A stretch of 64,000 nucleotides of DNA, taken from positions 208,311-272,310 of the forward strand of contig JYOE01000021.1 in the NCBI GenBank assembly GCA_000955875.1, in the 5' to 3' direction. The stretch is from Terrabacter sp. 28. Lineage in GTDB: Bacteria > Actinomycetota > Actinomycetes > Actinomycetales > Dermatophilaceae. Of this stretch, positions 16,530-24,793 are shown piece by piece (the stretch's first letter is position 1; every line of letters begins with the position of its first letter). A program made the translations under genes and the position numbers. Below the pieces are notes generated by a model, which was not told the DNA's origin, made no database searches, and saw nothing but the letters and a program-made list of their open reading frames with translations.

Positions 16530-18083
16530 TCAGAGGTGGCTCGGTGAGGCGTGCGGTGCGAAGCGGTCGGGCGTGGCGACGCTCCAGTCGGCGGCCCAGT
16601 CCCGTGGCGGTTCGGCGAGCAGCTGCCCCGGCTCGAGCCACTCGTAGAGCTCGGCGTACGAGAGTGTCGTCGTCGCGCTGACGTTGCGTCGCAGGTGGTG
16701 CGGGTTCAGCTGCGACGGGTCGGTGACCCCCATGGCGGCCATGATCTTCGTGGCCGAGGCGACCGTGGCCTCCTGGTAGCGCTGGACGCGCACGCTCTTG
16801 TCGCCGACGTCGAGCGCCCTTGCGCGGCGGGCGTTCTGGGTAGCGACACCACTGGGGCACTTGTCGGTGTGGCAGCGCTGGGCCTGGATGCAGCCGGCCG
16901 CCATCATCATCGCGCGGGCGGCGTTCGTGTAGTCCGCGCCCTGGACCAGCCGCTTGACGATGTCGTTGCCCGCAGCGACCTTGCCGCTCGCGCCGATCCG
17001 GATGCGGTCGCGCAGTCCGACGCCGACGAGGGCGTTGTGCAGCGTCATGAGGCCGTGCGTGAGCGGCATGCCGACGTGGTCCTCGAACTCCAGCGGAGCC
17101 GCGCCTGTGCCTCCCTCGGAGCCGTCGACGACGATGAAGTCCGGCGCCGTGCCGACCTCGAGCATCGCCTTGCAGATCGAGAGCACGTCGACGCGCGAGC
17201 CGACGCACAGCTTGAAGCCGGTGGGCTTGCCGCCCGCGAGCTCACGCATCCGGCCGATGAACTCGACGAGCTCGACGGGTGTGTGGAAGACGCGGTGCGA
17301 CGACGGGCTGACGCACTTCTCCCCCTGCGGCACCTGCCGGATGTCGGCGATCTCCTTCGTCACCTTCGCGGCAGGCAGCACGCCGCCGATGCCGGGCTTC
17401 GCGCCCTGGCTCAGCTTGAGCGAGACGCACTTGACGGCGTCGTGGGCAGCCTTCTCGCGGAAGGAGTCCGGGTCGAAGTCGCCGTCCTTCGTGCGAGCCC
17501 CGAAGTAGCCGGTGCCGATCTCCCAGACGATGTCTCCACCGTTCTCGAGGTGGTAGGGCGAGAGACCGCCCTCGCCGGTGTCGTGCGCGAAACCACCCAG
17601 TGCGGCGCCCTTGTTGAGGGCGCGGATCGCGTTGGCCGACAGGGCCCCGAAGCTCATCGCCGACACGTTGAGCAACGCCATGGCGTACGGCTTCGAGCAG
17701 TCCGGACCGCCCACCACGACACGGGCCGGGTGCTCCGGCGGGTCGGTCGGGGCCACGGAGTGGACGAGGTACTCGTAGCCGACCTCGTTGACGTCGAGCT
17801 CGGTGCCGAAGGGCCTCTCCCCGTGGATGCCCTTGGCCCGCTCGTAGATGACCGAGCGCGTGTCACGGTCGAACGGCCTGCCGTCCCAGTCGCGCTCGAT
17901 GAAGTACTGCTGCAGCTCGGGCCGGATCCCCTCGAGGAGGTAGCGCAGGTGCCCGATGACCGGGTATCGGCGCAGGATCGTGTGCTTCTTCTGCAGGAGG
18001 TCCCACGAGCCGAGCGCGACGATGCCGGCTCCCAGACCTCCCGCGACCGCGCCGAGGCCGTTGACGCGCTTGCCACCGGGCAT
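16530..18083 (-). CDS. FMN-binding glutamate-synthase-like protein with membrane anchor
   Basis: This 517-residue protein matches the glutamate synthase central/FMN domain family without the amidotransferase half. Residues about 7-30 form a Gly/Ala-rich hydrophobic helix, a probable membrane anchor. The barrel contains MSFGALSANAIRALNKGA, HDTGEGGLSPYH, KLSQGAKPGIGG and VDGSEGGTGAAPLEFEDHVG. The cluster loop C-x5-C-x4-C (CIQAQRCHTDKC) should bind a 3Fe-4S centre. The ATG at 18083 has AAGGAG 8 bp upstream. Members of this archaeal-type group are often redox enzymes of uncertain substrate. Cotranscription with poxB suggests electron transfer linked to pyruvate oxidation (inference). Confidence 0.88.
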   Translation of the reverse strand: MPGGKRVNGLGAVAGGLGAGIVALGSWDLLQKKHTILRRYPVIGHLRYLLEGIRPELQQYFIERDWDGRPFDRDTRSVIYERAKGIHGERPFGTELDVNEVGYEYLVHSVAPTDPPEHPARVVVGGPDCSKPYAMALLNVSAMSFGALSANAIRALNKGAALGGFAHDTGEGGLSPYHLENGGDIVWEIGTGYFGARTKDGDFDPDSFREKAAHDAVKCVSLKLSQGAKPGIGGVLPAAKVTKEIADIRQVPQGEKCVSPSSHRVFHTPVELVEFIGRMRELAGGKPTGFKLCVGSRVDVLSICKAMLEVGTAPDFIVVDGSEGGTGAAPLEFEDHVGMPLTHGLMTLHNALVGVGLRDRIRIGASGKVAAGNDIVKRLVQGADYTNAARAMMMAAGCIQAQRCHTDKCPSGVATQNARRARALDVGDKSVRVQRYQEATVASATKIMAAMGVTDPSQLNPHHLRRNVSATTTLSYAELYEWLEPGQLLAEPPRDWAADWSVATPDRFAPHASPSHL

Positions 18084-18261
18084 GGGAACTCCTTCACCGT
18101 CGCTGCCGAGGCCGTCCCGTGCGAGAACACAGGTCCGCTCCTTGGCGATACCCACCACCGCACCCGAGCAACCTGAGCGTTTGCTGCACGCCGCGCGTCG
18201 CACAGGAGACGTCCAGCGACCGTCCAGCGAGCGCGGAGCCGGGCACGGGATCCTCGGCCGC

Positions 18262-21200
18262 ATGGGCACCCGTCAGTCGGGGCCGCCGGCTCCCTACCGT
18301 TCCGCACGCCTGCTCACCGCCGTCCACGCGGCAGCCACGCTCGTCGCCCTGGTGCTGACCCTCGTGGCCCGCCGCCGCCCCGGACCGGTGGCCGGCGAGG
18401 ACCTCTTCGGCCTGTTAAACGTCCCCGTGGCACGCACCTTCGTCTCCGTCGTGGTGCTCGCGCTGGTCACGCGAGCCCTTCTGGGGCGCAAACGAATCGG
18501 GCTCTGGCTTGTCGCCCTCTTCCAGGTGCTCGGCCTCTACGTCGGGGTGGTCGCGCTCGTGCCTGCCGCCCGCCTCCCGCTCGTCCGGATGTGGGAGAGC
18601 CGCGGCGACCTGGGCAGGGGCCTCGACATCGCCTCGATGGTCGTGGCCGTCGCCGCCCTCTGGTGGCTGCGCCGCATCCGTGAGGCGTTCACCGGCCGGC
18701 TGCAGCGTGGGTCGTGGTGGGTGGCCCTGGCGGCGCTGGGGGTGGGCAGCGCCGTCACGGTCGCTCTGGCGTGGGCCCTGCTCGGAGTGGTCGGAGCACC
18801 CCGCTCCGAGGTCGATGCCATCGTCGGCACCGTGCTCGCCGCCTTCGGCGGGGTGACGCGCCGCGCCCTCGTCGGCGTGCCCGAATGGGTCGTCGAGGCC
18901 GTGGCGGCCTGCGCCGGCCTCACCATCCTCACGACCGTCGCCCTGTTCCTGGCGTCGGCCAGACCAGGCAGCCGGTGGTCGCCCGACCGCGAGATCGCCC
19001 TCCGGCGCCTGCTCGCGCGGCACGGCGCCGACGACTCACTCGGCTACTTCGCCACGCGCCGCGACAAGGCCTCGGTCTTCTCGCCCGACGGCCGCGCGGC
19101 GGTGACCTACCGGGTGCTCGCGGGTGTGTCGCTGGCCTCGTCCGACCCCGTCGGCGACCCTGACAGCTGGCGCGCGGCGATCGAGGCCTGGCGCGCCGAG
19201 GCGCGCGAGTTCGGCTGGGTCCCGGCGGTGCTGGGCACGAGCGAGCGCGGGGCACGGGCGTATGCCGCATCGGGCGGGATGCGTGTGCTGCGGCTCGGCG
19301 ACGAGGCGGTGCTCGACCCGGCCCGGTTCGACCTGCGCCGGGCCTCCCTGTCCCCGGTCCGTCACGCCGCGACGCGCGCGGCCCGGGCGGGGGTCACCGT
19401 GCAGGTGCGTCGCCAGCGCGACCTGGCGCGGGACGAGCTGGCCCACGTGGTCGCGCGCATCGACGACTGGCGCCACGGTGAGACCGAGCGCGGCTTCTCG
19501 ATGGCCCTCGGTCGCCGGGGTGACCCGTCCGATGGGGACGTCCTGCTCGTGACGGCCCACCTGGCCGGGCAGGCGGGCCCGGCGCTCGTCGGCGTGCTCG
19601 GCCTCGTGCCGTGGGGCCGCCGCGGCGTCTCGCTCGACGTCATGCGGCGGTCACCCGAGGCCCCGAACGGTGTCACCGAGCTCATGGTGAGCGAGCTGCT
19701 CGACCGGGCGTCGCAGCTCGGGCTGCTGCGGGTCTCGCTCAACTTCTGCATGTTCCGCGCCGTCTTCGAGGACGCCGAGCGCCTCGGCTCGGGCTCCCTC
19801 ACCCGGGTCGGCGCCTCGGTGCTGGGACGGCTCGACCGCTTCTGGCAGCTCGAGCGTCTCTACCGGTCCAACGAGAAGTTCGAGCCCGCGTGGGAGCCCC
19901 GTTTCCTCTGCTACGACGACGCGGTGTCGCTGCCGCAGGTCGCCGTGGCGGCCGCGGCCGTCGAGGGCTTCGTGCCGTGGCCGGGCCCTCGAGGCACCGG
20001 CGGCTCACTGGACCCCGAGCACCTCGCCGAGCTGGACGAGGTCGCCGCCGAGACCCTTGCGCCGGACCCCGCCGCGTTGGGCCCCCGACGCACCGACCAG
20101 TTCCGGCACCGCGCTGCGACCCTCGACCGGATGCGTGCCGCCGGGCTGGACGCCTACCCGGTCGCGGCGGCCGGCCCCACCACGTCCGTCGGCGCCCTGC
20201 CACCCGGCGCCTGGCAGCAGCCGACCCGGCTCTCGGTGGTGGGCCGGGTGCGTGACCTGCGCGACCACGGCGGCGTGGTCTTCCTCCACCTCGTCGAGGG
20301 CCGGGACGAGCTCCAGGTCCTGCTCGATGCGGCGGTCATCGGCCGTCGCTGTCTCGACCAGCTCACGGCGGTCGTCGCCGTCGGCGACCTCGTGCGCGTC
20401 GACGGGGTCACCGGGCGGTCGCGAGCCGGCACCCCCAGCCTGCTGGCCGACGGCTGGCGCATGGAGGCGAAGTCCCTGCACCCCGTGCCGTTCCGCTCGT
20501 TCGACGACCCGACCGCCCGCGCGCGCCAGCGGTCGACCGACCTGCTCACGCACCCCGAAGGGCTCGATCTGCTCCGCCAGCGGTCGGCCGTCGTCGGGTC
20601 GCTCCGCCGCACGCTCAGCGGCGACGGCTACCTGGAGGTGGAGACGCCGATGCTCCACACGGTGCACGGCGGCGCGACCGCGCGTCCCTTCCGGACGTTC
20701 ATCAACGCGTACGGCGTCGACCTCTCGCTGCGCATCGCCCCCGAGCTCTACCTCAAGCGGCTGCTCGTCGCGGGGCTCGGGCCCGTCTTCGAGCTGGGCC
20801 GCAACTTCCGCAACGAGGGGGCCGACGCGACGCACAACCCCGAGTTCACCTCTCTCGAGGTCTACCGGCCGCACGCCGACTACACCACGATGCGCCGCCT
20901 CACGGAACGGCTCGTCAAGGAGGCGGCCCGGACCCTCCACGGCCGCGAGGTCCTGCCCCTTCCGCGAGCCGACGAGCTGCGCACGGGCCCAGGCGCCGCC
21001 GAGCTCGTCGACGTGAGCGGACCCTGGCGGGTCGTGCCCGTGCTGACCGCCGTCTCCGAGGCCGTCGGGCGGCCGGTCTCGCTGGAGACCGACATGGACG
21101 AGCTGCTCCGGCTCGCCGACGTGCACGGCGTCCGGGTGCGCCCCGACATGGGTGCGGGCGCCGTCCTCGAGGAGCTCTACGCGACGCTCGTCGAGCCCCG

Positions 21201-21591
21201 CACGGTGCGGCCGACGTTCTACACGGACTTCCCGGTCGAGACCTCACCGCTCGCTCACCCTCACCGCTCCGAGCCGGGACTGGCCGAGCGCTGGGACCTC
21301 GTCGTCGCGGGCATGGAGATCGGCACGGCCTACAGCGAGCTCACCGACCCCGTCGACCAGCGAGCCCGGCTGACCGAGCAGTCCCTCAAGGCCGCTGCCG
21401 GCGACCCCGAGGCGATGGAGGTCGACGAGGACTTCCTGCTCGCCCTCGAGCTCGGGATGCCACCCAGCGGGGGGCTCGGCATCGGCGTCGACCGGCTCGT
21501 CATGCTGCTGACCAACACCCCGATCCGATCGATCCTCACCTTCCCGTTCGTCCGCCCCCTGACGGACCACCGGAGTCCCTCGTGGAGCTGA
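18262..21591 (+). CDS. lysX: LysX: bifunctional lysylphosphatidylglycerol synthase / lysyl-tRNA synthetase
   Basis: This 1109-residue fusion has three parts. Residues 1-220 contain several membrane helices. About 230-540 is the DUF2156 aminoacyl-PG synthase domain (GAxAxASGGMRVLRLGDEAVLD, NFCMFRAVFEDAERLG). From about 630 come an OB fold and a class II synthetase with motif 2 NFRNEGADATHNPEF (about 846) and motif 3 GLGIGVDRLVMLLT (about 1070). As in Mycobacterium LysX it should charge tRNA-Lys and transfer lysine to membrane phosphatidylglycerol, reducing surface negative charge and sensitivity to cationic peptides. The ATG at 18262 was chosen as the first Met before the hydrophobic region. 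It overlaps the downstream esterase-like gene by 10 bp. Confidence 0.93.
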   Translation: MGTRQSGPPAPYRSARLLTAVHAAATLVALVLTLVARRRPGPVAGEDLFGLLNVPVARTFVSVVVLALVTRALLGRKRIGLWLVALFQVLGLYVGVVALVPAARLPLVRMWESRGDLGRGLDIASMVVAVAALWWLRRIREAFTGRLQRGSWWVALAALGVGSAVTVALAWALLGVVGAPRSEVDAIVGTVLAAFGGVTRRALVGVPEWVVEAVAACAGLTILTTVALFLASARPGSRWSPDREIALRRLLARHGADDSLGYFATRRDKASVFSPDGRAAVTYRVLAGVSLASSDPVGDPDSWRAAIEAWRAEAREFGWVPAVLGTSERGARAYAASGGMRVLRLGDEAVLDPARFDLRRASLSPVRHAATRAARAGVTVQVRRQRDLARDELAHVVARIDDWRHGETERGFSMALGRRGDPSDGDVLLVTAHLAGQAGPALVGVLGLVPWGRRGVSLDVMRRSPEAPNGVTELMVSELLDRASQLGLLRVSLNFCMFRAVFEDAERLGSGSLTRVGASVLGRLDRFWQLERLYRSNEKFEPAWEPRFLCYDDAVSLPQVAVAAAAVEGFVPWPGPRGTGGSLDPEHLAELDEVAAETLAPDPAALGPRRTDQFRHRAATLDRMRAAGLDAYPVAAAGPTTSVGALPPGAWQQPTRLSVVGRVRDLRDHGGVVFLHLVEGRDELQVLLDAAVIGRRCLDQLTAVVAVGDLVRVDGVTGRSRAGTPSLLADGWRMEAKSLHPVPFRSFDDPTARARQRSTDLLTHPEGLDLLRQRSAVVGSLRRTLSGDGYLEVETPMLHTVHGGATARPFRTFINAYGVDLSLRIAPELYLKRLLVAGLGPVFELGRNFRNEGADATHNPEFTSLEVYRPHADYTTMRRLTERLVKEAARTLHGREVLPLPRADELRTGPGAAELVDVSGPWRVVPVLTAVSEAVGRPVSLETDMDELLRLADVHGVRVRPDMGAGAVLEELYATLVEPRTVRPTFYTDFPVETSPLAHPHRSEPGLAERWDLVVAGMEIGTAYSELTDPVDQRARLTEQSLKAAAGDPEAMEVDEDFLLALELGMPPSGGLGIGVDRLVMLLTNTPIRSILTFPFVRPLTDHRSPSWS

Positions 21592-22697
21592 CCGACACGA
21601 GCCTCGTCGTCCTCCTCGCCGTGCTGGCACTGGCACTCTTCGGACTGGTCGTCGCCGGTGTCCCCCACATCGGGCGTCCGCCGGTCCGGCTGGCAGTGCG
21701 CGCCGCCCAGGTGCTGCTGCTCAACGTGCTCGTCGTCGCCCTGTGCGGCGCGGCCCTCAACGACCAGTACTTCTTCTACTCGAGCTGGGGCGACCTCTTC
21801 GGGAGCCGGTCGCCGGCCCTGGACGTGCACCACGGCGGCACGCCGCGCGAGGCGGTCGTGGCATCGGTGAAGGGACCGGGGCTGCGCGGGGTGACGACGC
21901 CCGTGACCTTGCCACCGCTGCCCCAGCCCGGTTCCCGGCTGCAGACCTACACCGTCGTCGCCGGGCGCTCCCACGCCGAGGGCCAGGTGTACGTCCACCT
22001 CCCCGTCGGCTACGACCCCCGATCGAGTCGCACCTACCCCGTCATCGTCGGCCTGCACGGCTTTCCCAGCGGCCCGAAGAGCTTCCTCCGGCTCGGCTTC
22101 CTCTCCGACATCGACACGCTCACCCTCGAGCACCGGATGGCCCCGTCCATCGTCGTCGTGCCCCGCATCGACACCCCCGCGGGGCTCGACACCGAGTGCG
22201 TCGACGGCGCGCCGGGCCAGCCGCAGACCGACACGTGGCTCGCCCGCGACATCCCCGCCTGGACGGTCCGCCACTTCCGGGTCGAACGGGCGCGATCCGG
22301 TTGGGCGACCATCGGCTACTCGTACGGGGCGTGGTGCGCTGCCTCGGTCTCGATGCGCCATCCCGACGTCTTCGGCGCGGCCATCGTGCTGCTGGGCTAC
22401 TTCCGGCCCGACTTCTCGCGCGCCTACGACCCCCTGACGAGCCGCACCCAGCGTGCCTACGACCTCGTCGCCATGGCGCGGACCGATCCCCCACCCCTGG
22501 CGATGTGGGTGCTCACGTCGCGCGAGGACCAGCTTTCCTACCCGAGCACCTCGAGCTTCCTCAGCGCAGCCCGCGCGCCGCTCGACGTCGCCGGCACCGT
22601 GCTCGCCCACGGGGGCCACCGCGACGGCGTGTTCAGCCCGTTCATCCCCGCCGCCCTCACGTGGCTGGCCCAGACGCTGCCGGGCTTCCGTGCCTGA
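21582..22697 (+). CDS. membrane-anchored alpha/beta hydrolase (esterase/Ag85-like)
   Basis: This 371-residue protein starts at a GTG that overlaps the lysX stop, so translation is coupled. Two N-terminal hydrophobic helices (about 8-27 and 41-60) anchor it. The remainder is an alpha/beta-hydrolase with oxyanion segment VGLHGFPSGPKSF, nucleophile elbow GYSYGA (Ser near residue 246) and a late His in AHGGHRDGVF. It resembles esterase D/PHB-depolymerase and mycolyltransferase-like enzymes. The extracytoplasmic location and coupling to lysX suggest action on membrane lipid or envelope esters, for instance lysyl-PG turnover (inference). Confidence 0.85.
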   Translation: MELTDTSLVVLLAVLALALFGLVVAGVPHIGRPPVRLAVRAAQVLLLNVLVVALCGAALNDQYFFYSSWGDLFGSRSPALDVHHGGTPREAVVASVKGPGLRGVTTPVTLPPLPQPGSRLQTYTVVAGRSHAEGQVYVHLPVGYDPRSSRTYPVIVGLHGFPSGPKSFLRLGFLSDIDTLTLEHRMAPSIVVVPRIDTPAGLDTECVDGAPGQPQTDTWLARDIPAWTVRHFRVERARSGWATIGYSYGAWCAASVSMRHPDVFGAAIVLLGYFRPDFSRAYDPLTSRTQRAYDLVAMARTDPPPLAMWVLTSREDQLSYPSTSSFLSAARAPLDVAGTVLAHGGHRDGVFSPFIPAALTWLAQTLPGFRA

Positions 22698-23676
22698 CAA
22701 GCGGTCGCGTATGCCGTCAGGTGCGTCCGCGGAACGGTCGGCTCGGTGGTCGGCGCGGACGGGCAGCCCCCGCCCGCACCACGTCGTCGCAGCCGTCCTC
22801 GGGCTCGTCGTCCTCGTCGCGCTGGTCCTCACCGGCGTCGTGCCCGGCACGGGACCCGGGCCCGGCTCGGGCGCCGCCGGCGTGGGCGCGAGGGCGAGCG
22901 CGACGGGTGCGTCCGGCGGGGCCGGCGGGACGGCATACGCCAGCTCTCGCCCCTCCGCCACGCCACCGGGACCGCTGACGGTCGTCGGTCTCGGCGACTC
23001 CGTGCCGTCCGCCGACACGTGCGGCTGCACCGGCTACGTCGAGCAGGTCGGCACCCAGCTGGAACGCCTCACGCAGCGGCCCTGGGTGGTGCACAACGAC
23101 GCGACCGGCGGCTGGACGACGACCGACGTCGCCGACGACCTGCTCACCTCCCCGACGCGGGAGCACCTGGCCGGCGCCGACCTCGTCATGGTGCAGGTGG
23201 GCGCCAACGACTTCGACCTCGGCGGCGTGGCCGACAAGGCGTGCCTGCCCGCGGCCACCTCCGACTGCTGGTCGCCGACGCTCGCCGGCCTGCGGGACGG
23301 GCTGACCCGGATCATCCACGACGTGAGGCTGGTCGACACCCGTCCCGACCTGCGCATCGCGGTGCTCGGCTACTGGAACGTGACGCTCGACGGCGCCGTC
23401 GGCCGCGCCCTCGGCTCCGACTTCGTGCTCGGCAGCGACGCGCTCACGCGCCTCGTCAACTCGACCGTCGCGCAGGTGGCGGCGGGCACCGGCGCGGTCT
23501 ACGTCGACGCCTACACGCCGCTCAAGGGCGAGTCGGGCGAGCGTGACCCGACCGGCGACCTGCTCGGCGACGGCGACCACCCGAACGCCACCGGCCACAC
23601 GCTGCTGCGGACCGCCGTGATCGACAGTCTGGCCGACGACGGGGCGGTCACGGTCTGGCGTGGCCTGCCGCGGTGA
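22690..23676 (+). CDS. SGNH/GDSL hydrolase with N-terminal membrane anchor
   Basis: This 328-residue protein has the three SGNH blocks: GLGDSVPS (block I, catalytic Ser), VQVGANDFD (block III, Asn) and DGDHPNATGH (block V, Asp and His). A hydrophobic helix at about residues 31-48 precedes a Gly/Ser/Ala linker, so the domain is extracytoplasmic. The GTG at 22690 overlaps the preceding stop by 8 bp; an ATG at 22711 is the alternative start. It completes a three-gene coupled run with lysX and the alpha/beta hydrolase. Substrate is unknown; lipid or cell-wall ester hydrolysis is likely for the family. Confidence 0.88.
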   Translation: MPDKRSRMPSGASAERSARWSARTGSPRPHHVVAAVLGLVVLVALVLTGVVPGTGPGPGSGAAGVGARASATGASGGAGGTAYASSRPSATPPGPLTVVGLGDSVPSADTCGCTGYVEQVGTQLERLTQRPWVVHNDATGGWTTTDVADDLLTSPTREHLAGADLVMVQVGANDFDLGGVADKACLPAATSDCWSPTLAGLRDGLTRIIHDVRLVDTRPDLRIAVLGYWNVTLDGAVGRALGSDFVLGSDALTRLVNSTVAQVAAGTGAVYVDAYTPLKGESGERDPTGDLLGDGDHPNATGHTLLRTAVIDSLADDGAVTVWRGLPR

Positions 23677-23776
23677 ACCTCCGGACATACCCGTTTCGAC
23701 GAGACCCTAACTCGCACAAGCGCACCCACGGCTCGACCGTTGACGACGGGGCCGAGGTGCGGTTGCGTGGGTGGGC

Positions 23777-24793
23777 ATGACGGTCATCGGATTCCACTGC
23801 TCGCACGAGCAGATCGCCCCGGCGCAGCTGCTGCGCGACGTCCAGGCGGCCGAGGCCGCCGGGTTCACGGCCGGCATGTCGTCGGACCACCTCGTGCCCT
23901 GGAGCACCCGGCAGGGCGAGTCCGGCTACGCGTGGAGCTGGCTCGGCGCGGCCCTCGCCACCACGACCCTGCCGTTCGGGGTGGTCAACGCACCCGGGCA
24001 GCGCTACCACCCGGCCGTCGTGGCGCAGTCGATCGCGACCCTCGGGCAGATGTTCCCCGGCCGATTCTGGGCGGCCCTCGGCTCGGGCGAGGCCGCCAAC
24101 GAGCGGGTCACCGGAGCCGAGTGGCCCCGCAAGGAGGTCCGCGACGCCCGGCTCGTCGAGTGCGTCGACGTGATCCGGCGGCTGCTGCACGGCGAGGAGG
24201 TGAGCCACGACGGGCTGGTGACGGTGAACCGCGGCCGCCTGTGGACCCTGCCCGATCCGGTGCCCGACCTCGTGGGCCCGGCGGTCACGCCCGGCACGGC
24301 GGCCCGGCACGCCGCCTGGGCCGACGGCCTCATCACCGTCAACCAGCCGTGCGACACCCTGCGACGGGTGCTCGCCGCCTACCGGGACGCCGGTGGCCGG
24401 GGCCCGACGCGCCTCCAGATCCACCTCAGCTGGGCGCCCACGGAGGACGAGGCCCTCGCCACCGCCCACGACCAGTGGCGCAGCAACGTGCTGGGACCAC
24501 CGGTCGCCTGGGACACCGAGAGCGTCGAGGCGTTCGACCTCATCGGCGAGCTCGTGCCGCCCGAGAAGGTGCGCGAGTCGGTGCTCGTCTCGGCCGACCT
24601 CGCCCAGCACGCACAGTGGCTTCACGAGTACGTCGAGATGGGCTGGGACGAGCTCTACCTCCACTTCGTCGGCCAGCACCAGGCGCCGTTCATCGACGCC
24701 TTTGCCGAGCACGTGCTGCCGCAGCTGGAGCCGAGCAGGCCTGCGCCGACCACGGTTCCCAGCCTCGAGGTCAGGCAGGGGGCGTCGCGATGA
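23777..24793 (+). CDS. LLM-class flavin-dependent oxidoreductase
   Basis: This 338-residue TIM-barrel protein is of the luciferase-like monooxygenase superfamily. It begins MTVIGFHCSHEQ and shows SSDHLVPWSTRQGESGYAWSW, FGVVNAPGQRYHPAVVAQSIATL, GRFWAALGSGEAANE and a C-terminal LYLHFVGQHQ. It resembles the TIGR03885/TIGR03557-like group; whether it uses F420 or FMN cannot be decided. Its last bases overlap the start of the GH13 gene (ATGA), implying coupled synthesis. A GTG two codons upstream is an alternative start. Association with a trehalose-synthase-like GH13 enzyme seems a recurrent neighbourhood for this subgroup (recollection, not checked). Confidence 0.85.
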   Translation: MTVIGFHCSHEQIAPAQLLRDVQAAEAAGFTAGMSSDHLVPWSTRQGESGYAWSWLGAALATTTLPFGVVNAPGQRYHPAVVAQSIATLGQMFPGRFWAALGSGEAANERVTGAEWPRKEVRDARLVECVDVIRRLLHGEEVSHDGLVTVNRGRLWTLPDPVPDLVGPAVTPGTAARHAAWADGLITVNQPCDTLRRVLAAYRDAGGRGPTRLQIHLSWAPTEDEALATAHDQWRSNVLGPPVAWDTESVEAFDLIGELVPPEKVRESVLVSADLAQHAQWLHEYVEMGWDELYLHFVGQHQAPFIDAFAEHVLPQLEPSRPAPTTVPSLEVRQGASR

